NCBI GenBank assembly: GCA_944324435.1
Contig: CALUWH010000007.1
Coordinates: 1-64,000 of the forward strand
DNA length: 64,000 bases
DNA from: Candidatus Gastranaerophilales bacterium
Lineage (GTDB): Bacteria; Cyanobacteriota; Vampirovibrionia; Gastranaerophilales; Gastranaerophilaceae
Reading direction: 5' to 3'
The notes beneath the pieces were generated by a model, which was not told the origin of the DNA, made no database searches, and saw only the letters and a program-made list of their open reading frames with translations. A program made the translations under genes and the position numbers. Below are positions 25,697 to 35,037 of this stretch, one piece after another. Position 1 is the stretch's first letter, and each line of letters begins with the position of its first letter.

Positions 25697-25926
25697 ATAA
25701 AATATTGTACTATAAAAGTAAGCTTAAATTTTACAGTGACTGAAATAGTTATATAGAGAATGTTACATACTATATACCTATTCTTTTTACCCCCATATTA
25801 TTGTAAATTGTTGTAAATTTTTATGTAGTTTTGTAACAATATGCTTGATTTTACTAAAGTTTTCCGAAAATAAGCCGTAAACACTAATATCGGAAGTTTA
25901 AATTGTTGATTAGGAGCTTTATTATC
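25697..25926. other. Intergenic region between divergent genes
   Basis: This 230-base stretch between the MATE gene and the secreted HExxH-protein gene is very AT-rich. It must hold both divergent promoters, but no -35/-10 pair stands out. A short near-repeat (TTGTAAATTGTTGTAAATTT near 25801-25820) and TTGTAACAA near 25834 are the only visible structure. Confidence 0.4.
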
Positions 25927-26484
25927 GTGAAAAAAGTAGTATTAGTATTTTTTGCATTCTTATTTTTTACCCTGAATCAGGCATTTGCGTACAGAGCATC
26001 AGATTTTTCAAGCGACACTAAGATTATTTCTGCAATCAATCTGCTTGAACAATCCGGAGAGGTTGATGTTTTAAGAAACCTCCAGCGGCACGCAATGAGA
26101 GTTAAGTTTGATGACTTAACGATGGTTTACAATGGAAGTAAGGCTTTTGCGGTAAGCACATACAATAATTATGGAACAAGGGTTATATTGATTAACTCAA
26201 AATATAAAAACGCTCCTGTAGAACAGATTGCCTGCTTAATTGCCCACGAAAGCTGTCATACAGGCTACAGCGCCGATTTGGAAGAAGAGACAATCGCTAC
26301 CCAAAAGGAAGCCGCCTGCTGGACAAGATTGAAAGTTTCATCAAAGACTTATCCTGATTCCAGACTAACAAAACGACTGGATAAGCTGAGTGAAATGTAC
26401 CTTGCATCAGACAGCAATAATAACCTGGTACAGCAAAAGATTGCAAGCAACGGTTTTTACAGGAATCAATTAGGCTTAAATTAA
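25927..26484 (+). CDS. Secreted protein with HExxH motif
   Basis: The frame is open from 25903, but GTG at 25927 is preferred, with AGGAG at 25912-25916. This gives 185 residues and a textbook signal peptide (cleavage near Ala21). The mature protein contains HESCH at residues 107-111, the zinc-binding signature of metallopeptidases. An Asp at 117 and glutamates at 119-121 and 128 are possible third ligands. The motif lies in a helix-like segment (QIACLIAHESCH), as expected for a true zincin. The family is not recognised, so peptidase activity is a prediction. Confidence 0.75.
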   Translation: MKKVVLVFFAFLFFTLNQAFAYRASDFSSDTKIISAINLLEQSGEVDVLRNLQRHAMRVKFDDLTMVYNGSKAFAVSTYNNYGTRVILINSKYKNAPVEQIACLIAHESCHTGYSADLEEETIATQKEAACWTRLKVSSKTYPDSRLTKRLDKLSEMYLASDSNNNLVQQKIASNGFYRNQLGLN

Positions 26485-26507
26485 AACGTTAATACTTACC
26501 CATAATG

Positions 26508-26534
26508 CCGCTCCACTTAGACAGAGCGGTTTTT
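26508..26534 (+). terminator. Terminator after the HExxH protein
   Basis: A 6-bp GC-rich stem (CCGCTC 26508-26513 with GAGCGG 26524-26529) with a 10-base loop is followed by TTTTTATT. It lies 23 bases after the stop codon. Confidence 0.75.
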
Positions 26535-26554
26535 ATTACCCTAATAAAAGCAAA

Positions 26555-26578
26555 AGCGATAATCGTATAATTATCGCT
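26555..26578 (-). terminator. Terminator of the 26650 gene
   Basis: A 9-bp inverted repeat (AGCGATAAT 26555-26563 with 26570-26578) is followed on the minus strand by TTTGCTTTTATTA. It lies 70 bases beyond the stop of the minus-strand gene. Confidence 0.6.
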
Positions 26579-26649
26579 AAATTATGTGTGTGTATTATAT
26601 ATTATAGATTTATATTTTTGGCTTGTGTGTATCTTAATAGTGTGTTTAA

Positions 26650-26925
26650 TTATGCTATTGCATGAAACTGTTTACTTCCGTTAGTCTGAGTTTGTTCATT
26701 TTCTTTTATCATGCTGAATGTTCTGTACAATTTGTAACCGAGTGATTTAAACGGGTTAGTGTTTACAGTATCAGCATTTTTTGCAAACTCTTGGTTTTGT
26801 TGAAATTTAACAGAAGCATTTGGATCTCTGAGCATCAAAATTGCGTTTTGAGATTCAGCGCCTTTTGATATGACATTTTCTTTAAAGTTGATATTTGAAA
26901 AATTGTTGATTTTATTAATAAGCAT
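26650..26925 (-). CDS. Hypothetical protein (91 aa)
   Basis: No family recognised. The preferred ATG at 26925 follows a near-perfect AGAGGTGAT ribosome binding site, and an in-frame GTG nine bases upstream lies within that site. The N-terminus includes NINFKE, loosely similar to the SFxG motif of other unknown proteins here. No signal peptide or membrane segment. The sequence is polar, with a Gln/Asn-rich C-terminus. A terminator follows. It is an isolated single gene. Confidence 0.65.
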   Translation of the reverse strand: MLINKINNFSNINFKENVISKGAESQNAILMLRDPNASVKFQQNQEFAKNADTVNTNPFKSLGYKLYRTFSMIKENEQTQTNGSKQFHAIA

Positions 26926-26934
26926 TTTTATCAC

Positions 26935-27163
26935 CTCTGTGAACTTTCTGTTATTAAGTGTTTTTGTTACACTTCATTTAACAATTTCATTATGCACTAT
27001 AAGAAATAAAAAGTCAAGAGGGTGCTGTACTTATTGTTAAGTTTTGTGAAACCCAATGATATCAATAGATTAAGGATAAAATGTTAAAAGTACACTTAAA
27101 AATAGTACAAATGGATATTATCCTAACGGCTTATTCTTCATGACCCGAAATCATGTCATGCCA
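26935..27163. other. Intergenic region
   Basis: This AT-rich stretch carries the promoter region of the 26650 gene and the 3' flank of the 27164 gene. A 6-bp inverted repeat (CATGAC 27139-27144 with GTCATG 27155-27160) lies just outside the 27164 stop and may be a weak terminator. Nothing else is supported. Confidence 0.4.
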
Positions 27164-27553
27164 TTATTTTAATATCTTTTGTTCGTATTTTTCTGCATTT
27201 ATACGCTTAGACATTAAGTTTATTAAACTCGTTATGCAGTGATAGGATTCCGTTACTTTAACCTTAGGAGCTTTACCTGCCATATATTTTAATTTTTCAA
27301 CGAAGGTTGGTTTTTCTTTTTTTATTGTTATGGAAAGCTGGTAAATGTCTTCTCCTGCCAGATGGTCCATATCCCATATAGAAGCTTTTTTTTGCGATAA
27401 TTTGGGGATAATTGTATAATCACGTTCGGCAAGTTTTTGAATTTCTGCATTATTTTCAAAAGCTTTTTTAAATCTTCTCGGGTAATTTTTGTTCATCTTG
27501 ATAGAACCTTCAAAACTTTGCAAAGAATTGCTATTCATCTGTGATATATTCAT
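27164..27553 (-). CDS. Hypothetical basic protein (129 aa)
   Basis: No family recognised. The protein is basic and probably helical, with SFEG at residues 13-16 near a Ser/Asn-rich N-terminus and no signal peptide. A strong AAGGAG lies upstream of the ATG. It stands alone between a divergent acyl-CoA ligase gene and the 26650 gene. Similar N-terminal motifs occur in other unknown proteins of the window. Confidence 0.65.
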   Translation of the reverse strand: MNISQMNSNSLQSFEGSIKMNKNYPRRFKKAFENNAEIQKLAERDYTIIPKLSQKKASIWDMDHLAGEDIYQLSITIKKEKPTFVEKLKYMAGKAPKVKVTESYHCITSLINLMSKRINAEKYEQKILK

Positions 27554-27662
27554 TCGGGGACTCCTTTTTCGTCTGGTAGTTCTAATTTTAATCCGTAAAA
27601 CCGAAATGTAAATATATAAATGTCAAATTTTATTAAGAATTATGCAACAAAATTTATAGATT

Positions 27663-27671
27663 TGATATAAT
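27663..27671 (+). promoter_or_regulatory. Extended -10 promoter of the acyl-CoA ligase gene
   Basis: TGATATAAT lies 33 bases before the ATG at 27705, with a poor -35 (TGCAAC at 27643-27648). The gene has a strong AGGAGG ribosome binding site. Confidence 0.55.
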
Positions 27672-27704
27672 ACAATCATAGAGGTTAACATCTTAGGAGG
27701 AAGT

Positions 27705-29378
27705 ATGAAAGAACGCACAAGTAATGTATTGTCGCTTCTTGAAGACAAGACAAATATTTACGCACGCAAGATTGCTCTTGGTATGAAAACACAGTTCGGG
27801 TGGCAGGAGCTTACCTATGATGGGCTCGGGCTTATGTCAAGAAGACTTGCAGCGTATTTGATGAACGATTTGGGACTTAAAAGGGGCGAGAAGCTTGCTA
27901 TTCTATCTGAATCCAAACCTGAATACGGTGCGTGCGTTTTTGCTTCAGTAATTTCCGGTTTGATTACCGTTCCTCTTGATATTAAGCTGACTAAATATGA
28001 ATTACAGTCGATATTATCAGACTGCCTGCCATCTGTAATGATGGTTTCTCAAAGCTATATTGATAAAGCGCTTGAGCTTCAAAAGGTTATTCCGTCACTT
28101 AAACATATTATTGTAATGGATGAACACCCTGTGAATTCTGATTTGCAGAGTATTTATACAATTCCTAACAACTATACCTGCAAATGGAGACATCGTTCAA
28201 GAAAATCTACGGTATTTATTATTTACACATCAGGAACGACCGGTTCTCCTAAGGGAGTTGAAACAACTTTTGGGAATATGCTTACGCAGCTGAACGACTT
28301 GAAGGTTGCATTTGACAGTATTTTGCCAAGGGGAGATGTTAGGATTCTGTCTATTCTTCCGATGAATCATTTGTTTGAGATGACCGTAGGGTTTTCGACT
28401 TTCTTGAATCTCGGATTCTCCGTATATTATACGCATAATCTCAAACCTAAAGACATTTTGAACGTTATGAGAGACCAGAAGATTAATTTTATGATAGTTG
28501 TTCCTGCGTTTCTTAAACTCCTAAAAACAGGCTTGGAAGCAGAGATGAAACATACTTCTGAATTCTCTCAAAAGATGTTTCCGATACTTTACCATCTGGC
28601 GAAATTTGTTCCGTTTATCTGGGCAAAAAAGCTTATGTTCAGAAAGATTCACAACTGTTTTGGCGGAGCGTTTAAGGGCTGTATGTCAGGCGGTGCGCCT
28701 CTTGATATTAATGTTGCTAAATTTTTCCAGAGAGTAGGGATTCAGGTGTTCGAAGTTTATGGGCTTACTGAAACCAGCCCGATTGCGACTATCAACATTG
28801 AACGCAACAGAGATTTGCGCTCTGTAGGGAAGCCGCTTCCGAGTTACGAAGCCAAGACTGACCCTGTAACAGGCGAGTTATTGCTCAAAGGTCCTTCTGT
28901 AATGAAAGGATACCATAACCAGCCGGAGCTTACGGCACAGGCTGTTGATGAGGAAGGCTGGTTCCATACAGGAGATATCGCAAGAATCGACGATAAGGGA
29001 AGAGTGTATATAACAGGCAGAATCAAAAACATGATAGTTTTATCAGGCGGAAAGAAGGTTTTCCCTGAAGAGGTTGAATCTGTGCTTGAAAAAAGCGACA
29101 TGTTTGCAGAGGTTTGCGTGTTTGGCGTTTCTCGTGACGGCGGAGCAAAAGATGGGACGGAAGATATTGCGGTCGTTGTTGTTCCGACAGAAGAGCTTAT
29201 ATCAAAACATGACGATGCGACTTTAGACAAACTTATGAAAGACGAGGTTAAGCGCCTTTCTCAGCGTCTTACGCCGTACAAACGACCGATAAATATTACG
29301 GTTCATAAAAACGCGCTTCCAAGAACAAAGAAGGCTACTGTTCAGAGAAACAAAGTAAAAGAATTAATATACAGCTAG
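27705..29378 (+). CDS. AMP-binding acyl-CoA (fatty acid) ligase
   Basis: An adenylate-forming enzyme of 557 residues that would activate a fatty or related carboxylic acid with ATP for transfer to CoA or a carrier protein. Motifs in order are the phosphate loop YTSGTTGSPKG (residues 174-184), EVYGLTETSPI, GWFHTGDIARID, and GRIKNMIVLSGGKKVFPEEVE. The C-terminal lysine region is KNALPRTKKATVQ. It resembles long-chain acyl-CoA synthetases; chain length is not predictable. It is four bases from the udg gene and probably co-transcribed with it. Confidence 0.93.
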   Translation: MKERTSNVLSLLEDKTNIYARKIALGMKTQFGWQELTYDGLGLMSRRLAAYLMNDLGLKRGEKLAILSESKPEYGACVFASVISGLITVPLDIKLTKYELQSILSDCLPSVMMVSQSYIDKALELQKVIPSLKHIIVMDEHPVNSDLQSIYTIPNNYTCKWRHRSRKSTVFIIYTSGTTGSPKGVETTFGNMLTQLNDLKVAFDSILPRGDVRILSILPMNHLFEMTVGFSTFLNLGFSVYYTHNLKPKDILNVMRDQKINFMIVVPAFLKLLKTGLEAEMKHTSEFSQKMFPILYHLAKFVPFIWAKKLMFRKIHNCFGGAFKGCMSGGAPLDINVAKFFQRVGIQVFEVYGLTETSPIATINIERNRDLRSVGKPLPSYEAKTDPVTGELLLKGPSVMKGYHNQPELTAQAVDEEGWFHTGDIARIDDKGRVYITGRIKNMIVLSGGKKVFPEEVESVLEKSDMFAEVCVFGVSRDGGAKDGTEDIAVVVVPTEELISKHDDATLDKLMKDEVKRLSQRLTPYKRPINITVHKNALPRTKKATVQRNKVKELIYS

Positions 29379-29382
29379 GCTT

Positions 29383-29967
29383 ATGTACGAAGAATTAAAA
29401 GCGGTTCGCGAAAAATGCCTCTCTTGTAAAAAGTGTGGTCTTGCTGAGAGCAGGCATAACATAGTTTTTGATGACGGGATTCCGAATCCAAAGCTTATGC
29501 TTATCGGAGAAGCTCCAGGATTTTATGAAGACAAGGAGGGCAAACCTTTTGTCGGGAAAGCCGGCCAGCTTTTGGATAAGATTTTTGCATCCGTCGGGTT
29601 AAGCAGGGATAAGGATGTTTATATCTGCAATACAATCAAGTGTCGTCCGCCGGAGAACAGAAATCCGCTTCCGGAAGAAAAAGAGGCTTGCTGGGAATAT
29701 CTAAAAGCACAGATTGATATTATCAGACCAAAGATGATTTTGTTGTGCGGAAACGTTGCAGTTCAGTCTATCCTCGGCAGCGTGGGCGGAATTACAAGAA
29801 TCAGAGGCAAATGGTTTGAGGGCGGAGAAAACGTCCACGGCGCAAAGCTTATGCCGATTTTTCATCCGTCGTATCTTTTGAGAAACGACTCCAGAGAAAA
29901 AGGCAGCCCCAAATGGCTTATGTGGCAAGATATTCAGGAAATTAGAAGAGAATACGATAAGCTTTAA
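29383..29967 (+). CDS. Uracil-DNA glycosylase, type IV (iron-sulfur)
   Basis: Removes uracil from DNA, initiating base-excision repair. The 194-residue protein has the family-4 signature: Cys pairs around residues 12-18, GEAPGFYEDKEGKPFVGKAGQLL, TIKCRPPENRNP, and the catalytic HPSYLLRN. Four cysteines (two near the N-terminus, one in IKCRPP, one in KEACWEY) should hold a 4Fe-4S cluster. Its 3' end overlaps the opposing nuoN stop by four bases. Confidence 0.95.
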   Translation: MYEELKAVREKCLSCKKCGLAESRHNIVFDDGIPNPKLMLIGEAPGFYEDKEGKPFVGKAGQLLDKIFASVGLSRDKDVYICNTIKCRPPENRNPLPEEKEACWEYLKAQIDIIRPKMILLCGNVAVQSILGSVGGITRIRGKWFEGGENVHGAKLMPIFHPSYLLRNDSREKGSPKWLMWQDIQEIRREYDKL

Positions 29968-31397
29968 ATATTATAAGCAATGAACCTGCAAAGTTCTATT
30001 ACCCTTTCCGGATACAAGCCGAGAACAAGAGTTGCAATTGCCGTAAGATACAGGACAAATTTCTGCGAGAACACAGGATTCAGAAGTTTTACTTCCGTAT
30101 TCTTGTCATACTCTCCAAATAGCGGAAGAAGAACTTTGAGATAATAATAAAGCGCAACAACCGTAAGGATTAAAAGTGCAAGCAGGAACGGAACAAATAT
30201 TAATCCCGAATTAGCAATCGCCGTAAACAGATAAATTTTTGCGACAAATCCGGAGGTAATCGGGATTCCTGCAAGTCCGATTATTGAAAATGCATAAGCG
30301 CCTGTCAAACCGTGGTTCTTGTGGAAAAATCCTTTAAACGAATTTACGTCCATAGAATTTTTATCACCATAGATATTTAAAAACGCGAACACTGCAATAT
30401 TCATCAAGACGTAGCATATCAGATAAAAAATCACTGTTGAAAGGTTGTATACAGACACAAGACTTGCTGCGAGAAGAACATAGGAGGAGTTGGCGGAGGC
30501 AGAGCAGGCAAATATCACTTTAACATTATTTTCGCGAATAGCATAAGTATTTGCCCACAGCGCCGTTACAAGGCTCAAAATCACGAGCACAAAAGTTAAT
30601 TCAAAGCTGCTTCCGAGCGGGAATACCAGAAGTCTGCAGAGAATTCCGAACATCGCAAGCTTGGGAATTGTGGATAAAAATGCGAGTACAGATGTTTCGC
30701 ACCCTTTATAAACATCTATTATCCAGTTTGCAAACGGAAATACCGCAAGTTTGGCAAGAAGCCCGGCTGCAATCAGAATTGATGCGATTGAATACATCAG
30801 AGAAGTTTCTTGAGTTGCTGTTATTTCATAAATCTCTGACAGGTTTAAAGAGCCTGTGATTCCATACAGATAGGAAACTCCGAACAGAAAAACTCCGGTG
30901 GCGATTGCCGAGGTTAAAAGATACTTAAAACTGGCTTCTTTTGAATAATATCCTTTTGATGCCGCTATTAAAAAGTATGTTGAAAAGCTCAAAAGCTCAA
31001 TTGAAACAAACAGGGTTATAAAATCATTGGCAGACACTATGTTCATAGCGCCAAAAACCGCGCTCAAAAGAATTGCCTGGAACGTATACGCGTTTCTTTT
31101 TCTGCTTCTGATAAGACTTCTGCTCAAAAGTGCGGTAAAAAATCCGCAGAGAAGTATTATAAAATCAAAAAGAAGCGTATAGCTGTCCGACATAATAGAG
31201 TTTTTAAACCCGAAATACTGCGGCTCTGTTTGTACTGTTGACAAAAGAACCACACTTAAAGAGATTCCGATAATTGATATGAGCCTTGAAAATTTATAGA
31301 ATCTTGGCGATAAAATCATTGAAAGAACAAGCTGGATGAGAATAAACACTCCAAGCGCCATTTGCGGTAACAGTATATTAAAAATATCATTGAGCAT
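29964..31397 (-). CDS. nuoN: Complex I subunit N
   Basis: An antiporter-like proton-pumping membrane subunit of complex I, 477 residues with about fourteen hydrophobic segments. Typical NuoN landmarks include the FVSIELLSFSTYFLIA region and AVFPFANWIIDVYKG. It is the last gene of the operon and starts directly after the nuoM stop. Confidence 0.95.
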   Translation of the reverse strand: MLNDIFNILLPQMALGVFILIQLVLSMILSPRFYKFSRLISIIGISLSVVLLSTVQTEPQYFGFKNSIMSDSYTLLFDFIILLCGFFTALLSRSLIRSRKRNAYTFQAILLSAVFGAMNIVSANDFITLFVSIELLSFSTYFLIAASKGYYSKEASFKYLLTSAIATGVFLFGVSYLYGITGSLNLSEIYEITATQETSLMYSIASILIAAGLLAKLAVFPFANWIIDVYKGCETSVLAFLSTIPKLAMFGILCRLLVFPLGSSFELTFVLVILSLVTALWANTYAIRENNVKVIFACSASANSSYVLLAASLVSVYNLSTVIFYLICYVLMNIAVFAFLNIYGDKNSMDVNSFKGFFHKNHGLTGAYAFSIIGLAGIPITSGFVAKIYLFTAIANSGLIFVPFLLALLILTVVALYYYLKVLLPLFGEYDKNTEVKLLNPVFSQKFVLYLTAIATLVLGLYPERVIELCRFIAYNI

Positions 31398-32873
31398 CTA
31401 CATACCTCCTGCCAAACTCAAAAGAGCATCCGGGAAGATTCCGAATATAATCAACCCTGCGCTGACTGCCGCAAGTATCAAAAATTCATGGATAGAAATA
31501 TCGTTTACCTTCTCAAACTCGGGTTTTATTTCTCCATAGAATCCGCAGTGCAGGAATTTCAGCATATAAGCGGAACTTAATATAAGGAGCGGAAGCGCAA
31601 ATATTGCAGAGAATTTTATAACCTCAGAAAGTTCTGAATTTAGAGCGCCCAGCATCGTCAAAATTTCACTTACAAACGGCGCAAACATCGGGATTCCGAT
31701 TGACGCGAGTACAATCAACACTCCAAACCCGAACAGACGCGGCATAACAGAAGCGATTCCTCCGATTGAATTTATATCCCTTGTTTTACATCTCAAATAA
31801 ACAATACCTGCTGTCATAAAAAGACCGCAAGTTACAAGGGCGTGTGCAACCATGTGGAACACAGATGCTGTAAGTGCAAGCTTATTAAACGCGCAAAGCC
31901 CGAGGAGAATCAAGCCCATATTTGAAATACTTGAATACGCAACGATTCTTTTTATATCCGTCTGCGCGTACGCAATAAACGCCGTATAGATTATATTAAT
32001 CAGCGCAAACACCGCAAGTACAGGTGCAATTGTCGTAAAAGAATCCGGCATGGTCTGATAATTAAACCTGAATATCCCATACGCGCCTGTCTTGAGCAGG
32101 ATTCCCGCAAGAATCATACTGACAGGTGTCGGCGCGTTTGTATGCGCATCCGGAAGCCAAGTATGAAGAGGCACTATAGGAAGTTTAACCGCAAAACCTA
32201 TAATCAAACATACAGCTATCAAATTCTGGATTCCGACAGGAATCGATGAATCTATTATGTCAGAAAAAGTAGCAGAAAGGATTCCGTTTGAAATGTAGTT
32301 GTAATAGTGAAGAAGCAGGATTCCGAGAAGCATTACCATACTTCCCAAAAACGTAAATAACACAAACTTCATCGCAGAAGCCTTTGCGTTTTCATTGTCG
32401 CCGAAAGCGATTAAGAAATACGCAGGAACCATTTCCAACTCCCAGAACAGGAAGAACAGAAACATGTCTCCTGCCGTAAAAATTCCGAGAATTGCAGACA
32501 TCAAAAGCAAAAGCATTGAATAGTAAAATTTGTGATTTTTTCTTATATTAAGTTTGCTTGCAATTGAGGCAAGAAGAAAAACAAAAGATGTCAAAACCGT
32601 AAGTATCATTGAGATTGCATCAATTTTGAAAACGAATTTTACCCCCAGAGACTGAATCCAATCCAACCCGAAAAAGTGAATCTCGCTTACATAAGGATTT
32701 GCAGGGTCAAAGCAGGCGAGCATGAGAATTGCGTAAAGAAAATGGAATACGCAAACACCTTTTACGAATCTCCTTATTACAATTTCGTTTCGCGTAAACA
32801 GAGGCGACATAATAAGAAGCGAGATTACAAGCGGCATAAATATTAAAAACGGTATTGATAAAAACATCTCCAT
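31398..32873 (-). CDS. nuoM: Complex I subunit M
   Basis: An antiporter-like membrane subunit of 491 residues with about fourteen hydrophobic segments. Landmarks are the WELEMVPAYFLIAFGD helix and VPLHTWLPDAHTNAPTPVSMILAGILLKTGAYG, the most conserved stretch of this family. It should drive proton translocation along with NuoL and NuoN. Confidence 0.96.
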   Translation of the reverse strand: MEMFLSIPFLIFMPLVISLLIMSPLFTRNEIVIRRFVKGVCVFHFLYAILMLACFDPANPYVSEIHFFGLDWIQSLGVKFVFKIDAISMILTVLTSFVFLLASIASKLNIRKNHKFYYSMLLLLMSAILGIFTAGDMFLFFLFWELEMVPAYFLIAFGDNENAKASAMKFVLFTFLGSMVMLLGILLLHYYNYISNGILSATFSDIIDSSIPVGIQNLIAVCLIIGFAVKLPIVPLHTWLPDAHTNAPTPVSMILAGILLKTGAYGIFRFNYQTMPDSFTTIAPVLAVFALINIIYTAFIAYAQTDIKRIVAYSSISNMGLILLGLCAFNKLALTASVFHMVAHALVTCGLFMTAGIVYLRCKTRDINSIGGIASVMPRLFGFGVLIVLASIGIPMFAPFVSEILTMLGALNSELSEVIKFSAIFALPLLILSSAYMLKFLHCGFYGEIKPEFEKVNDISIHEFLILAAVSAGLIIFGIFPDALLSLAGGM

Positions 32874-32888
32874 ATTTTATTCCCTTCC

Positions 32889-34724
32889 CTACTTAAATTG
32901 AATTAATATAAAAGTGTATCCTATTATTACCAGACTTAAAATCAGAGTGATAATAATAAACGCATAGGCATTATAGCTCTGTACATTCTTGCTCTGGAGT
33001 TTCATATCCGCAGCCGAGAATTTTTTACATAAAGCCGTAACCGCTCTTACAGAGCCGTCCATAACATATTTTTCGATTAATCCGCTGAACTTTACGCCCA
33101 TTGAAGCTGTGAAAACAAGCGGTTTATAATTTGCAAGGATTTTTGTATCAATAAAATTACAAACTCCTGCAACTTTTCCATAAACAAATGGAATAATTCT
33201 ATAAGAAAAATCCTGAACAAGTTTTGGCGGAGCCGTAAATCTTGTAAGCAGATTTTGAGTATACAAAATATACACAACAATCCACGCAGTAAGCGCAAGC
33301 CAGAATGGCTCCGCTATTTGATATGTTAAATGACGCCTTATTATAAAATAAAATACTATATTTAATATTAAAAGCACACCTGCAGGAATATATTTTGAAT
33401 ACTCAAACGATTTTTCTATCTCCCTATCCTTTATCATAACAATCGGAAGCCTTGTGATATAAAAAGCCGTGAGAAAAGAATTTATGCAGAAAAGTATTGC
33501 AAAAATCTTATTGCCTTCCACTGCCGTGTACAAAAATTCTTTTGCGCATACTCCCGAAAAAATCAGCCCTGCAAGGCTTAAAGCCCCGATTACAAAGGTT
33601 GCAAGAGTAATATAATTGATATTTTCTCCCTCTTTTGGAAGGCAGATGAATAACATTGATTTAATAAATGCGTGTGCAATCAGAAAAACAAGCGCGGCTT
33701 TTATATTCAAAACCCCGAGCGCAAGAAACATCAAGCCCAAGTTTGCAGAAGTTGAATACGCAAGAACTTTTTTGGGATGAGTTTCAACGCATGCGTATAT
33801 TGAACATAGGATTGCACTCACAAGCCCTATCACACATATCATTATCAAAAGCGGTTTTTCAAGCATAAACATCGGCAAAAGTCTTGTTACAAGATAAACT
33901 CCTGCCGCAACCATCGTCGCCGAATGCAAAAGCGCACTTACAGGAAGCTTTGCCTCCATCGCGTCCTGCAGCCAAATATGGAAAGGAAATTGCGCCGATT
34001 TCACTGCCGCACCGATTAAGAACAGGGCGCAGATTATATAAAACTGCGGTGTTGAAGTGTACGCATAAAGAAGCGTTGAGATTACGTTCATATCTTCAAA
34101 CCCGAGTGTCGTAAAAGACAAATTCCCTGCATAATTGTACATAAAATAAGATGTAAGAATTATTGCACCTACAAGCGCCGTATCGCCGATTCTGTTAACA
34201 ATAAAGACACGCCTTGATGCAGCAGATTTCTGCTCCTTTTTATAGTCAAATCCGATAAGAAGGTAAGATACAACCCCGACAAGCTCCCAGAAAGCGTACA
34301 TTTGAAACATATTCTGGCTGAACAAAAGCCCTGCCATAGAAAAGTTAAACAAGTTCAAGAGCGCAAAAAATCTATACTCTTTTTCCTCATTTTTCATGTA
34401 AGAAATACTGAACGCCTGCACGCAAAAACTTACCAGAAACAGCACAAGCGCAAAAATAAGCGAAGTTTTGTCAATATGCAGCCCGAATGAAAGTACAAAA
34501 TCATTGATTTTAATAAACGGAAAGCTCTGTTCAATTATTCCGTCAGTCTTAAGCAGACTTACCGAGCAGAGCAGGATTCCCAAAAAAGATGAAAGAAGGG
34601 TTAATACATGAATCAGTCTTTTATTAACATATACGGAAAAGAATCTTCCGCACATGATGATTAAGAAAATCCACAAAGGCAGTAATAATATTAAATATAT
34701 ATTATCTAAGATTAAATCTGTCAT
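32889..34724 (-). CDS. nuoL: Complex I subunit L
   Basis: The largest antiporter-like subunit, 611 residues. Conserved parts include FWELVGVVSYLLIGFDYKK, VNRIGDTALVGA, and FPFHIWLQDAMEAKLPVSALLHSATMVAAGVYL. The C-terminal region should contain the long lateral helix that bridges the pumping subunits. It lies 15 bases upstream of nuoM in the operon. Confidence 0.95.
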   Translation of the reverse strand: MTDLILDNIYLILLLPLWIFLIIMCGRFFSVYVNKRLIHVLTLLSSFLGILLCSVSLLKTDGIIEQSFPFIKINDFVLSFGLHIDKTSLIFALVLFLVSFCVQAFSISYMKNEEKEYRFFALLNLFNFSMAGLLFSQNMFQMYAFWELVGVVSYLLIGFDYKKEQKSAASRRVFIVNRIGDTALVGAIILTSYFMYNYAGNLSFTTLGFEDMNVISTLLYAYTSTPQFYIICALFLIGAAVKSAQFPFHIWLQDAMEAKLPVSALLHSATMVAAGVYLVTRLLPMFMLEKPLLIMICVIGLVSAILCSIYACVETHPKKVLAYSTSANLGLMFLALGVLNIKAALVFLIAHAFIKSMLFICLPKEGENINYITLATFVIGALSLAGLIFSGVCAKEFLYTAVEGNKIFAILFCINSFLTAFYITRLPIVMIKDREIEKSFEYSKYIPAGVLLILNIVFYFIIRRHLTYQIAEPFWLALTAWIVVYILYTQNLLTRFTAPPKLVQDFSYRIIPFVYGKVAGVCNFIDTKILANYKPLVFTASMGVKFSGLIEKYVMDGSVRAVTALCKKFSAADMKLQSKNVQSYNAYAFIIITLILSLVIIGYTFILIQFK

Positions 34725-34733
34725 TTTTATTCC

Positions 34734-35036
34734 TTATAATTCGCTGTACTTTTCAATATTGTCACTCTTCTTTTTCTGATACATCAGGTAGAAAATATAA
34801 AGCGCAACCGCAAGCTCCACTGCCCCCAATCCGACGTAGAAAAGCCCCATAATATATCCGCCGAAAAGGTTGTTATCACAAAACGCTGCAAAAGTTATAA
34901 AATTTATGTTTACCCCTGTCAGCATAAACTCAATCGCAATCAACACTTTGATAACGTTTTTTGCACATACGGAGCCCAAAAGCCCGATAACAAACAACAC
35001 TAACCCGAGGAATAAATAATGAAACATTCCGACCAT
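34734..35036 (-). CDS. nuoK: Complex I subunit K
   Basis: A 100-residue subunit with three membrane helices. The frame is open further upstream, but the ATG at 35036 lies one base past the nuoJ stop and has GAGGGGGGT inside nuoJ as its binding site. The conserved glutamate-containing helix IEFMLTGVNINF and the helix AVELAVALYIFYLMY are diagnostic. Confidence 0.93.
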   Translation of the reverse strand: MVGMFHYLFLGLVLFVIGLLGSVCAKNVIKVLIAIEFMLTGVNINFITFAAFCDNNLFGGYIMGLFYVGLGAVELAVALYIFYLMYQKKKSDNIEKYSEL

Positions 35037-35037
35037 T

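Noticed and set aside
27081-27143. 20-codon ORF with AAGGAT upstream and a small hairpin just after it
   Set aside because: Too short to support without conservation; the hairpin is weak and may belong to the flanking minus-strand gene.
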